Origin: DASRHG01 sp035650655
Lineage (GTDB): Bacteria; Desulfobacterota; Binatia; DP-6
NCBI GenBank assembly: GCA_035650655.1
Contig: DASRHG010000149.1
Span: 1 to 13,745 of the forward strand
Direction of reading: 5' to 3'
Length of the DNA stretch: 13,745 nt
This document shows, piece by piece, positions 1 to 6,798 of the stretch; within the stretch, counting starts at the first letter, position 1; every line of letters begins with the position of its first letter. Made by a program: the position numbers and the translations under genes. The notes beneath the pieces were generated by a model. The model did no database searches. It was not told the origin of the DNA and saw only the letters and a list, made by a program, of their open reading frames with translations.

Positions 1-438
1 CGGCGAAGGTCGCGAGCCACTCATCGGGGCCGCGATTCGACGTGACCACGATCGAGCCGGCGCGGTGCCGCTCGATCAAGACCTCGTACGTATCGCGGCT
101 CTCGGTCGGGTCGAGGGCGTCGAGGCCGAAGTCGTCGATCATGAGCAGATCGACGGCCAGGAGCTTGCGGAGCGCGGCCTCGTCGGTGTGGTCGAGGCGC
201 GCGTGCTTGAGCGACTTGAGCATCTTGTCGGCGGTGACGGCGAGCACGCTGTAGCCGTGGCGGCCCGCGAGCCAGCCGAGGGCGTGCGCAAGAAACGCGT
301 CTTGCCGAGACCGACGGGGCCGATGACCGCCACGTGGGCATGGGCGGCGATGAAGCGCAGGCTCACAAGCTCGTTCCAGAGCGCGCGATCGTAGGTGACT
401 TTCGCGGTCGAGTCCCCTTGCTCGAGCGTCATCGCTGC
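1..438 (-). pseudogene. istB: IS21 helper ATPase IstB, truncated and frameshifted
   Basis: IstB is the AAA+ ATPase that assists the IstA transposase in target choice. The readable part begins at MTLEQGDSTAKVTYDRALWN, which in full-length IstB lies about 70-80 residues after the start, so the ATG at 432 is internal to the family and not a true start. The Walker A region reads GPVGLGKT. Just after it, reading frame is lost at 296-299, where the CG dinucleotide is doubled. In the restored frame the protein continues as FLAHALGWLAGRHGYSVLAV, then a Walker B-like LLMIDDFGLDAL, and finally SNRGPDEWLATFA at the window edge. About 40 C-terminal residues would lie beyond position 1. The N-terminus is replaced by IS66-derived sequence. 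Family identity is clear; the boundary near 438 is approximate. Confidence 0.8.
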
Positions 439-455
439 GCCGCACGGCCGCGACG

Positions 456-1177
456 GCACGTGGGGGCACTGCGCCGGCCCACACGGTGGAGCGCCCGCAC
501 GAAGCCGCCCGGCGTGATGGGGAGGCCGAAGCCCGTGCGCAAAATCGTCGCCACCTTCGCGGACGGCACGCCGACCCCGGCGTGCAGCCAGGCGGCCCAG
601 GCGACGGCGCGCGGCCCGACCTGCGAGGCCGCCGCGCCGGTGGCGGTCGAGGTCTGCCGGGCGTCCCGGCCCTGGACGCGGCGCCCACAGCGCCGGCACC
701 GCCCGACGTGGATCCGGAAGGCCGTCACGTGGGGCCGCACCGGCGGGAGATCGGCCTGGTACTGGACGGCGACGTGCTCGGTGTCGATCACCCCGCCGCA
801 CACGGCGCACGTCGGCGGCGGCAGCACATCGACGACCTCGTCGACGTGCTCGGGGACGGCCCGCCACGCCCGCCGCCCGTAGGCTGGCCCCGGTTTGCGG
901 CCCGGCCGGCGCGGGTCCGCCGTCAGCGCGCCCTTGGAGAACGGCGCCGCCTGCCGCTTCGCCGCGCGGCGGGCGGCCTCCAGCCCTTCTCCAGCCGATC
1001 CCGCTCCTCGCGGAGTCGGTCTCGCTCGTGCTCGGCGTCCTCAAGCTGCCGCCGCAGGCGCTCGATCTCCTGCCGCCGCCGCGCGTTCTCGTGCTCGACC
1101 TCGTCCGGCGCCGTCGTCCACCGCCGCCACGCCACTGCCACGAGAGCAAGAAAGCATATCGCGGCCCCCGGATCCAC
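456..1177 (-). pseudogene. IS66-family transposase, N-terminal fragment with frameshift
   Basis: This matches the front half of IS66-type transposases. A charged coiled coil (EIERLRRQLEDAEHERDRL, about 1070-985) is followed by a basic segment RRPGRKPGPAYG. Next comes the zinc-binding part with CAVCGG and CRRCGRRVQGR, then the start of the next conserved region (LGFGLPITPGG-type sequence, here TGFGLPITPGGFVRALHRVG). The frame is broken at about 983-988: after RLEKG the protein continues one base out of phase as LEAARRAAKRQAAPFSKG, as expected for a single lost base. The catalytic DDE domain is absent, because family similarity stops at about 456 where istB sequence takes over. A GTG at 1177 opens the frame, but the first 20 residues do not look like IS66 and may be junction sequence. 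No tnpA or tnpB partner is visible. Confidence 0.75.
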
Positions 1178-1199
1178 AATGCGCCGCGCCGCAAGGCGC

Positions 1200-1478
1200 T
1201 ATCCGAGTACAAGCATTTCTGGTGGCGCAGCGGGGCGAGCACCCACCGCTCGACCCGCTGGACCGCGTTCTCGACCTTCGCCTCGTCGCGCGGGCGGCGC
1301 ACGCGGGCGGCGATGATCGTGGTGCCGTAGTTGGGCCGCGAGCTCGCGGTACGTTGGATTGAGCTCGGGTTCGTACCGATCGGGCGTGGTGACGCCGGCC
1401 TTCAGATTGTCCGGCACCGTGAGCGCCGGGACGCCCTCGATGTACTCGAAGGTGTCGATGTGCGCGGCGATCCACTGC
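1200..1478 (-). pseudogene. istA: IS21 transposase IstA, internal fragment with frameshift
   Basis: IstA is the DDE-type transposase of IS21 elements. The fragment covers part of the catalytic core: LQWIAAHIDTFEYIEGVPAL, then TVPDNLKAGV with the conserved D of PDNLK, then RYEPELNPTYREL. At about 1333-1335 one extra base shifts the frame. The restored frame reads YGTTIIAARVRRPRDEAKVE and then NAVQRVERWVLAPLRHQ, including the basic RRPRDEAKVE segment that holds the last acidic catalytic residue of the family. The N-terminal DNA-binding region and first catalytic Asp are lost; the fragment abuts an IS21-like end repeat at 1476-1499. The C-terminal third is also lost, near 1200. About 280 of the usual roughly 1,500 bases remain. 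This is a relic and cannot be functional. Confidence 0.8.
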
Positions 1479-1595
1479 AGATTCCGACGGAAGCCGAACG
1501 GGTGTTCCGATTGATGCCGAACACCCATTCCTCCGACGGAAGCCGAACACCCGGCGGTCAGCCTGCCGGGTGTTCGGCTTCCGTCGGAATCTGCA
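1476..1595. repeat. Cluster of inverted IS21-like terminal repeats
   Basis: A 24-base sequence at 1476-1499 recurs as its exact reverse complement at 1572-1595. Inside this, a second perfect 24-base pair (1532-1555 and 1565-1588) faces across a 9-base loop and shares the core GTTCGGCTTCCGTCGGA. A shorter inverted pair, GGGTGTTC (1500-1507) and GAACACCC (1519-1526), lies between. Several related copies of a TGTTCGGCTTCC-type sequence within about 120 bases are typical of IS21-family ends, where repeated transposase binding sites occur. The left copy is fused directly to istA coding sequence, so it marks a deletion junction, while the opposite orientation of the right copy may be the true outer end. 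Transcribed, 1532-1588 would form a very stable hairpin. Confidence 0.7.
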
Positions 1596-1608
1596 CGGGG
1601 CAGGTCAG

Positions 1609-1694
1609 TGCCGGGAGTGGGACTCGAACCCACACGGGGCGGGAACCCCAGCGGATTTTAAGTCCGCCGCGTCTGCCAGTTCCGCCATCCCGGC
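1609..1694 (-). tRNA. tRNA-Leu (anticodon TAA)
   Basis: On the minus strand the 7-base acceptor stem GCCGGGA (1694-1688) pairs with TCCCGGC (1616-1610), followed by discriminator base A at 1609. The anticodon loop reads CTTAAAA between GCGGA and TCCGC, giving anticodon TAA, which reads UUA and UUG leucine codons. The T arm contains GGGTTCGAGTCCC. The long variable arm (TGGGGTTCCCGCCCCG region) and the 86-base length are those of a class II leucine tRNA. CCA is not encoded. The gene appears intact although the IS21/IS66 debris begins 13 bases past its 3' end. No clear promoter could be assigned upstream; a TAAGTA about 20 bases before the gene is a weak candidate for a -10 box. Confidence 0.95.
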
Positions 1695-1821
1695 GCGTCG
1701 TCGCGTCGCCTACTTAGCAGTCTCCGCCGCGTCAGGCGACACCGCCGAGAGCTGCACTGTGCCCGAAAACGTCCGCGCGCGAGACGCTGCCTGCCTCGAC
1801 GGTCCGCGCCCGAGAGCGGCC

Positions 1822-2340
1822 TCAGCGATGCGCGGGCGCGGAGTCCGCGTCCCAGTCGACCGGTGGCTCGACCTCGGCGCCCGCGGCGGCGCCCGCCGCG
1901 AGGAGCGTCCGCACGCAGCTGTTCCAGCGGAGGATCGGATCGTCGTTCCCCGCCGGCCGGAGACCCTCGGCCTCGGCGTAGCTCGCGAGCGCCTGCTCGA
2001 AGAGCGGGCCGACCGACGCGAGCGGGAGGCCGCCGGCGAGCTGCGCCTTCGCCTGCCGCTCGCACGCGAGGCCGGCGTAGAAGGCGTGCTCGTACGGGTC
2101 GCGCAGTCGGCCGAAGATCTCCCGCGCCTGGTTGAAGCGCGCGCCGCTCGTCGCGTCGAACTGGTCGGTCACGGCGAGACCGAGGATGCGGAGCGCGAGC
2201 TGGTTCTCCGCGTCGACGGCGAGGACGTCGTGGCAGATGCTCTCGGCCTCCGCGGGCTGGCTCAGCTCCCGGTACTTGTCGGCCTTCTCGAGCGCGGCCG
2301 GGATGCCGCTCGGGAGGATCCGCTTCAGGACGTGTTCCAT
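1822..2340 (-). CDS. TPR-like protein encoded at the end of the sdh operon
   Basis: A 172-residue soluble protein with no signal peptide or membrane segment. Residues about 15-57 (from AALEKADKYRELSQPAEAES to RILGLA) have the helix-turn-helix spacing of tetratricopeptide repeats. A second stretch around AFYAGLACERQAKAQ and FEQALASYAEAEGLRP looks like another degenerate repeat pair. TPR proteins usually bind other proteins. The ATG at 2340 lies inside the end of sdhB (16-base overlap) and is preceded by a GGAAGGGGAC ribosome binding site, so translation is likely coupled to sdhB. Position suggests a role in assembly, folding or anchoring of the succinate dehydrogenase, but nothing in the sequence proves it. 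The C-terminal 30 residues are acidic and Pro/Ala-rich, probably disordered. Being a gene is well supported; the function is not known. Confidence 0.85.
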   Translation of the reverse strand: MEHVLKRILPSGIPAALEKADKYRELSQPAEAESICHDVLAVDAENQLALRILGLAVTDQFDATSGARFNQAREIFGRLRDPYEHAFYAGLACERQAKAQLAGGLPLASVGPLFEQALASYAEAEGLRPAGNDDPILRWNSCVRTLLAAGAAAGAEVEPPVDWDADSAPAHR

Positions 2341-3086
2341 GCTCGTCCCCTTCCGGTGATCCACCGCCACAGCCGCCGCACCGGGTCGTAGACGTCGTCC
2401 ACCACCCGCTCCTTGAGCGGGATGATCGCGTTGTCGGTGATCCGGATCGACTCGGGGCACACCTCCGTGCAGCACTTCGTGATGTTGCAGTAGCCGATCC
2501 CCGCCTCGCTCCGGAGGAAGGCCGAGCGCGAGTCGGTGTCGAGCGGATGCATCTCGAGCGCCGCCAGGCGGACGAGGAAGCGGGGGCCCGCGAAGTGCTC
2601 GGTCTGCTCGTGGTCGCGGAGCACGTGGCAGACGTCCTGGCAGAGGAAGCACTCGATGCACCTGCGGAACTCCTGCACGCGGTCGATGTCCACCTGCTGC
2701 ATGCGCCGGGTGCCGTCCGGCGCGTCGGGCGAGCGCGGGGCGAAGCCCGGGATGCGCCGGTTCACCGCGTAGTTCCACGAGACGTCGGTCACGAGGTCCT
2801 TCAGCACGGGGAAGGTCCGGAGCGGCGCCACCGTGAGCGGCTCGGCGGGCGGGAACTGGTCCATGCGCGTCATGCACATGAGGCGCGGCCTGCCGTTCAC
2901 CTCCGCGCTGCACGAGCCGCATCGCCCCGCCTTGCAGTTCCAGCGGCAGGCGAGGTCCCCGGCGACGTTCGCCTGTACCCAGTGGACGGCGTCGAGGACG
3001 ACCATGCCCTCGTCGAGCGGCACGTGGTACTCCTCGAACGCGCCGCCCTCGCCGCTGCCGCGCCAGATCCGGAGCCGCGCGTCCAT
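2325..3086 (-). CDS. sdhB: Succinate dehydrogenase/fumarate reductase iron-sulfur subunit
   Basis: SdhB carries electrons from the flavin of SdhA to quinone in the membrane through three Fe-S clusters. At 253 residues it has normal length. The [2Fe-2S] ligands are C51, C56, C59 and C71 (NCKAGRCGSC, then C71). The C-terminal domain has C143, C146 and C149 plus C210 for [4Fe-4S]. C153, C200 and C206 remain for [3Fe-4S]; spacing matches the E. coli protein (C-x5-C-x3-C-P at the end). Extra cysteines C47 and C205 sit next to ligands. The ATG at 3086 begins four bases after the sdhA stop, and the end overlaps the TPR-like gene. The form resembles the subunits of complexes with a single five-helix anchor, such as mycobacterial Sdh1; direction of catalysis cannot be read from the sequence. 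Confidence 0.95.
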   Translation of the reverse strand: MDARLRIWRGSGEGGAFEEYHVPLDEGMVVLDAVHWVQANVAGDLACRWNCKAGRCGSCSAEVNGRPRLMCMTRMDQFPPAEPLTVAPLRTFPVLKDLVTDVSWNYAVNRRIPGFAPRSPDAPDGTRRMQQVDIDRVQEFRRCIECFLCQDVCHVLRDHEQTEHFAGPRFLVRLAALEMHPLDTDSRSAFLRSEAGIGYCNITKCCTEVCPESIRITDNAIIPLKERVVDDVYDPVRRLWRWITGRGRAWNTS

Positions 3087-3090
3087 CGGG

Positions 3091-4902
3091 CTACGCCTCG
3101 CTTTCGAGGACGCGCCGGAGCACGTCGGTCATGGGCGGAATCGGCTCCTCGACGACGGTCATGCCCTCTCCCTTGCGCACGACGACGTTCACGCGCTCGA
3201 ACGCGGGGTCGGAGTCCGGGTACTCGACCCGCGTGTGCGCGCCGCGGCTCTCGCGCCGCGCGAGCGCCGCGCGCGTCACTGCCTCGCTCACGGTGAGGAG
3301 GTGACGGAGGTCGAGCGCCGTGTGCCAGCCCGGGTTGTACTGCCGGTTCCCCTCCACCGAGACGCGCGCCGCGCGCGCGCGGAGCTTCTCGATCTCGGCG
3401 AGCGCCGTGCGCAGGTCCTCCTCGCTCCGCGCGATGCCGACGTAGGTCCCCATCATCTCCTGGAGCGCCTCGTGCACGGCATACGGGCTCTCGCCGCGCC
3501 GCCGCTCGAAGGGGGCGAGGAGCTCCGCCGCCGTCGCCTCGACCTCGTCGGTCCGTACACGAGGCTCGGCCGAATGCGCGCGCGCGTACCGGGCGGCGCC
3601 GGCGCCGGCGCGGCGCCCGAAGACCAGCAGGTCCGAGAGCGAGTTCCCGCCGAGGCGGTTCGAGCCGTGGAGGCCGCCCGCCACCTCGCCCGCGGCGAAG
3701 AGGCCGGGGACCGTCGCCGCCTGCGTCTCCGCGTGCACCTTGACGCCGCCCATCATGTAGTGCGTGGTGGGCCCCACCTCCATCGGCTGGCGCGTGATGT
3801 CGACGTCGGCGAGCTCGTGGAACTGCTGGAACATGCTCGGCAGCTTCCGGCGGATCTCCTCGGGCTTCCGGCGCGACGCGATGTCGAGGAAGGCGCCGCC
3901 GTGCGGGCTCCCGCGTCCCTCCCGGACCTCCTGCGCGATGGCGCGCGCGACGACGTCGCGCGTGAGCAGCTCCGGCGGACGGCGCGTGGTCGCCTGCCGC
4001 CCCGCGATGACGTCCGCGACCCACCGGTCCGCCTCCTCCTCCGTGTCGGCGAAGTCCTTGCTGAACATCGCCGGGATGTAGCGGAACATGAACCGCTCGC
4101 CCCGCGCGTTCTTGAGCACGCCCCCCTCGCCCCGCACGCCTTCGGTGACGAGAATTCCGCGGACGCTGAGCGGCCACACCATGCCCGTCGGGTGGAACTG
4201 CACGAACTCCATCCCGATCAGGTCCGCACCCGCGTCGTAGGCGAGGGCATGGCCGTCGCCCGTGTATTCCCACGAGTTGCTGTTGATCCTGTACGCACGC
4301 CCGATGCCGCCGGTCGCGAGCACGACGGCCTTGGCGCGGAACACGACGAAGCGGCCGCTCTCGCGCCGGTAGGCGAATGCCCCCGCGATCCGCTCGCCGT
4401 CCTTCAGGAGCCGCACCACCGTCGTCTCCATGAAGACCTCGACGCGCGGCGCGCGGACGACGCGGTCCTGGAGCGTCCGGATCATCTCGAGGCCGGTCCG
4501 GTCGCCGACGTGCGCGAGGCGCGGATACGTGTGGCCGCCGAAGTTCCGCTGGAGGATGCGGCCGTCGGCGGTCCGGTCGAAGAGCGCGCCCCACGCCTCG
4601 AGCTCCACCACCCGCGCCGGCGCCTCCTCGGCGAGGAGCTGCGCCATCCGCCAGTCGTTCAGGAGCTTCCCGCCGCGCATCGTGTCCCGGAAGTGGACCT
4701 TCCAGCTGTCGCGCTCGTCGGTGTTCCCGAGCGCGGCGGCGACGCCGCCCTCGGCCATCACCGTGTGCGCCTTCCCGAGCAGCGACTTGCAGACGACCGC
4801 GACCGCGAGCCCCTCGGCGGCCGCCTCGATCGCGGCGCGGAGCCCGGCGCCGCCCGCACCGACGACGAGCACGTCGCAGAGGCGGTGCTCGAAGCGGTCC
4901 AT
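3091..4902 (-). CDS. sdhA: Succinate dehydrogenase/fumarate reductase flavoprotein subunit
   Basis: SdhA oxidises succinate to fumarate (or the reverse) at a covalently bound FAD on the cytoplasmic face. The 603-residue protein opens with the dinucleotide-binding motif VVGAGGAG (13-20). His46 in GKAHTVMAEGG is the expected FAD attachment site. Substrate-site residues are present: H237 in QFHPTG, R257 in EGVRGEGG, H381 in THYMMGG, and the C-terminal FAD motif GEVAGGLHGSNRLGGNSL (405-422). The ATG at 4902 overlaps the sdhC stop as TGATG, so translation is coupled; longer open frame upstream is only sdhC read out of frame. The C-terminal helical domain (about 450-603) has the usual NPGWHTALDL-type segment. 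No key residue is missing. Dehydrogenase use is favoured in an apparently aerobic organism, but that is inference. Confidence 0.96.
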   Translation of the reverse strand: MDRFEHRLCDVLVVGAGGAGLRAAIEAAAEGLAVAVVCKSLLGKAHTVMAEGGVAAALGNTDERDSWKVHFRDTMRGGKLLNDWRMAQLLAEEAPARVVELEAWGALFDRTADGRILQRNFGGHTYPRLAHVGDRTGLEMIRTLQDRVVRAPRVEVFMETTVVRLLKDGERIAGAFAYRRESGRFVVFRAKAVVLATGGIGRAYRINSNSWEYTGDGHALAYDAGADLIGMEFVQFHPTGMVWPLSVRGILVTEGVRGEGGVLKNARGERFMFRYIPAMFSKDFADTEEEADRWVADVIAGRQATTRRPPELLTRDVVARAIAQEVREGRGSPHGGAFLDIASRRKPEEIRRKLPSMFQQFHELADVDITRQPMEVGPTTHYMMGGVKVHAETQAATVPGLFAAGEVAGGLHGSNRLGGNSLSDLLVFGRRAGAGAARYARAHSAEPRVRTDEVEATAAELLAPFERRRGESPYAVHEALQEMMGTYVGIARSEEDLRTALAEIEKLRARAARVSVEGNRQYNPGWHTALDLRHLLTVSEAVTRAALARRESRGAHTRVEYPDSDPAFERVNVVVRKGEGMTVVEEPIPPMTDVLRRVLESEA

Positions 4903-5636
4903 CAGAGGAGCCGGAGATCGGCGAGCCGGCCGGAGGCGACGAGGCGTACGTAGAGGTCGGCGCCGCACACGGTGACGAAGCTCACCCACGCGAACAGCAT
5001 GTGGCGCGCATTCAGCGCGCTCGCGCCCTTCCAGAGCTCGTACCGCCCGCGATGAAGCGCGCTGCACGAGAAGCAGTCGAGCCGGCCGCCGACCAGATGA
5101 CGCGCCGAGTGGCAGGAGAAGCTGTAGAGCGTGAGGGCAGCCGTGTTGGCGAGGAGGACGAGCGTGCCCACGCCGATCCCGAAGCGGCCGTCGAAGCGCG
5201 TGGCCCGCACGACGTCGCCCCAGAGGAAGGGGAGGTAGAGGAGCGTCAGGTAGAAGAGGTAGCGATGGAGATTCTGCAGCACGAGCGGGAAGGCCGTCTC
5301 CCCGCGGTACCCGCGACCGCGGAGCTCGCGCACCGCGCACGCGGGCGGATCGAGGAAGTAGGAGCGATAATAGGCCTTGCGGTAGTAGTAGCAGGTGGCC
5401 CGGAAGAGCACGGGCGGGAGGAGGATCAGGAACGAGGGCGGGAGCGGCCACCACGAGACCTCGATCAGCGGCGAGTAGAGCGGCGAGAGGTAGCCGCCGA
5501 CCCGGTAGTTCGTCCCCTGGGCGGCCGCCCAGTTCGCGTACGCGATGAGGAGCGCGAGCGCGAGTCCCTGCCCGAGCGGCGCGACCCACCACGCGTCCCG
5601 CCGCTCCGTGATGGCGAATCCGGTCCCGGCGACCAT
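4902..5636 (-). CDS. sdhC: Succinate dehydrogenase membrane anchor, five-helix type
   Basis: A 244-residue membrane protein that would hold SdhAB to the membrane and form the quinone site. Hydrophobic segments fall at about 18-38, 64-82, 124-143, 152-173 and 212-233, giving five helices in one polypeptide with no separate SdhD. Histidines suited to haem binding are H124 (helix 3), H176 and H180 (end of helix 4) and H212 (helix 5). A cysteine pair occurs in LDCFSCS (188-191). This architecture fits the single-anchor enzymes typified by mycobacterial Sdh1 rather than the C/D-type enzyme of E. coli. The ATG at 5636 was chosen because GGGAGG lies at ideal distance before it; upstream in-frame starts would run through the probable promoter at 5691-5720. 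First gene of the operon. Confidence 0.88.
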   Translation of the reverse strand: MVAGTGFAITERRDAWWVAPLGQGLALALLIAYANWAAAQGTNYRVGGYLSPLYSPLIEVSWWPLPPSFLILLPPVLFRATCYYYRKAYYRSYFLDPPACAVRELRGRGYRGETAFPLVLQNLHRYLFYLTLLYLPFLWGDVVRATRFDGRFGIGVGTLVLLANTAALTLYSFSCHSARHLVGGRLDCFSCSALHRGRYELWKGASALNARHMLFAWVSFVTVCGADLYVRLVASGRLADLRLL

Positions 5637-5690
5637 GAAGCCTCCCGCGTCCCGCGAGACGCCGACCGACCCGGCACTCCAGCGTGCGCA

Positions 5691-5720
5691 GCTATAGTGG
5701 AGGCTCTCCGAGGAGCGCAA
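5691..5720 (-). promoter_or_regulatory. Candidate sigma-70-type promoter for the sdh operon
   Basis: On the minus strand a TTGCGC box (5720-5715) is followed after 18 bases by TATAGC (5696-5691), matching three and four of six consensus positions. Transcription would start near 5684, leaving an untranslated leader of about 48 bases before the sdhC ATG with its GGAGG site. This is the only AT-richer spot in the 172-base gap. No operator palindrome was seen. Confidence 0.4.
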
Positions 5721-5808
5721 GGCGGTCGCGCCGCTCGTGCCGCATGGCGGCGTGCGGGAGCCGCATCGAGGCCGCGGCCCACGACCGGCGACGGAGGGCG
5801 CGCGCGGG

Positions 5809-6798
5809 TCAGCGCCGCGCCGACGTCGCGAGCCGCAGGACCTGGACGTAGCCGCGCGCCAGGCACGACTCGTCGAGCGCGCCGCGGGCGCGGAGGAGCG
5901 CGTGGAGGCGGGGGAGGTTGTGGTGCGGCACGGTCATGAGGAGGTGGTGCTCCAAGTGGAAGTTCACCCGGTTCGGCGCGATGAGGAGCCGCTCCCACCA
6001 GCGGGCGAGCGTCGTGCGCGTGTTGCGGAGCGGGTCCCAGCGGTCCGGCACCATGCCGTGCTCGGCGATCGAGCGGATGCGCGACACGAGCCGGTACGTC
6101 GTGAGCCACGAGGCGAGCCAGAGGAGGTAGAGCGCGGGGTGGCCCGCGAGCGCGAGGATGCCGACGAGGACGCCGTTCGTCACGGCGACCGGCACGAGCT
6201 TGTGCCAGCCGACGTCGGCCTGCCTGCCCTCGCTCATGCCGAGGGAGCGCTGGTTCCGGCCGCGTGACCACCCGACGTCGCGGAGGAAGACGGCCTTCGC
6301 CTGCTTCCACCCCGTCTGCCCCGAGAGGTCGCGCCACACCTTGCGGCGAAAGCTCTCCTTCGTGATGGGAAAGGGTGCGGCGAGGCCGAGGTCCGGATCG
6401 TCGTCGGTGCCGGTCCGGGTGTGGTGGGCGAGGTGGTACGCGCGATAGGGCGCGACCTCGGCCCAGATGGGATACGCGCCGAGCCAGTTCCCCGCCCAGT
6501 CGTTCAGCCACCGGCTCCGGAAGAGCGTCCGATGCGCCGCCTCGTGCATGACGATCGCCATCCCGAGCTGCCGGGCCGCGATGACGAAGAGCGCGACGAC
6601 GACCGTGAGCGGGTTCGGCCGCCACGCGACGAGCGCCATCGCGGCGAACACGAGGAGCCAATTGGACGCGATCGTCCACCACGACCGGAGCGGGTCGATC
6701 GTGAGCAGCGCTCGCCGCTCGTCGGGCGTGAGCACGCGCCGCAGCATCGCGGCCGCGGCCTTGCTCGTGTCGGCGACGGGCGGACGCGCCGCGTTCAC
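5809..6798 (-). CDS. Membrane fatty acid desaturase family protein
   Basis: A 329-residue integral membrane di-iron enzyme that would introduce a double bond into an acyl chain using O2 and an electron donor. The three histidine boxes are HEAAH (85-89), HLAHH (122-126) and HLEHH (281-285), with a further AEHG at about 246. Hydrophobic stretches at about 44-80 and 202-235 would cross the membrane in pairs, leaving the boxes on the cytoplasmic side. The GTG at 6798 overlaps the stop of the PaaX-like gene (GTGA), so the two are translationally coupled; an ATG at 6747 is an alternative start that would still keep all motifs. Substrate is unknown: related families also include ketolases and alkane-type hydroxylases, but the box spacing and HLEHH favour desaturation. 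It ends with no clear terminator. Confidence 0.88.
   Translation of the reverse strand: MNAARPPVADTSKAAAAMLRRVLTPDERRALLTIDPLRSWWTIASNWLLVFAAMALVAWRPNPLTVVVALFVIAARQLGMAIVMHEAAHRTLFRSRWLNDWAGNWLGAYPIWAEVAPYRAYHLAHHTRTGTDDDPDLGLAAPFPITKESFRRKVWRDLSGQTGWKQAKAVFLRDVGWSRGRNQRSLGMSEGRQADVGWHKLVPVAVTNGVLVGILALAGHPALYLLWLASWLTTYRLVSRIRSIAEHGMVPDRWDPLRNTRTTLARWWERLLIAPNRVNFHLEHHLLMTVPHHNLPRLHALLRARGALDESCLARGYVQVLRLATSARR

Larger units (their letters stand above)
1..1595 (-). mobile_element. Decayed IS21-family element with an IS66-family fragment inside it
   Basis: Pieces of istA (about 1200-1478) and istB (1 to about 438) lie on the minus strand in the order and orientation of an IS21 operon. The istA C-terminus and the istB N-terminus are missing; in their place is part of an IS66-family transposase (about 456-1177). 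Repeats at 1476-1595 look like one IS21 end. The other end lies beyond position 1. Each of the three transposase pieces carries a frameshift, so none can make protein and the element is not autonomous. I infer that an IS66 element entered an IS21 element, followed by deletions; recombination between two separate remnants would give a similar picture. The element stops 13 bases short of the tRNA-Leu gene. The exact junctions are estimated from where family similarity ends. Confidence 0.75.

Noticed and set aside
1186..1199. Short hairpin with GCAA loop as a terminator
   Set aside because: The stem is only 5 bp with no T-run, and it lies at a junction of transposase fragments.
139..1302. One 387-residue protein spanning the transposase debris
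   Set aside because: It stitches together istA and istB pieces with an out-of-frame reading of the IS66 segment. It is an accident of open frames.
2833..4953. Long plus-strand open frame opposite sdhA and sdhB
   Set aside because: It is antisense to genes with complete family motifs, is rich in Arg, Ala and Glu as GC-driven shadows are, and shows no domain.
4903..5592. Extended N-terminus for the flavoprotein subunit
   Set aside because: The open frame continues upstream only through sdhC read out of phase. The FAD motif sits right after the ATG at 4902, which matches family length.
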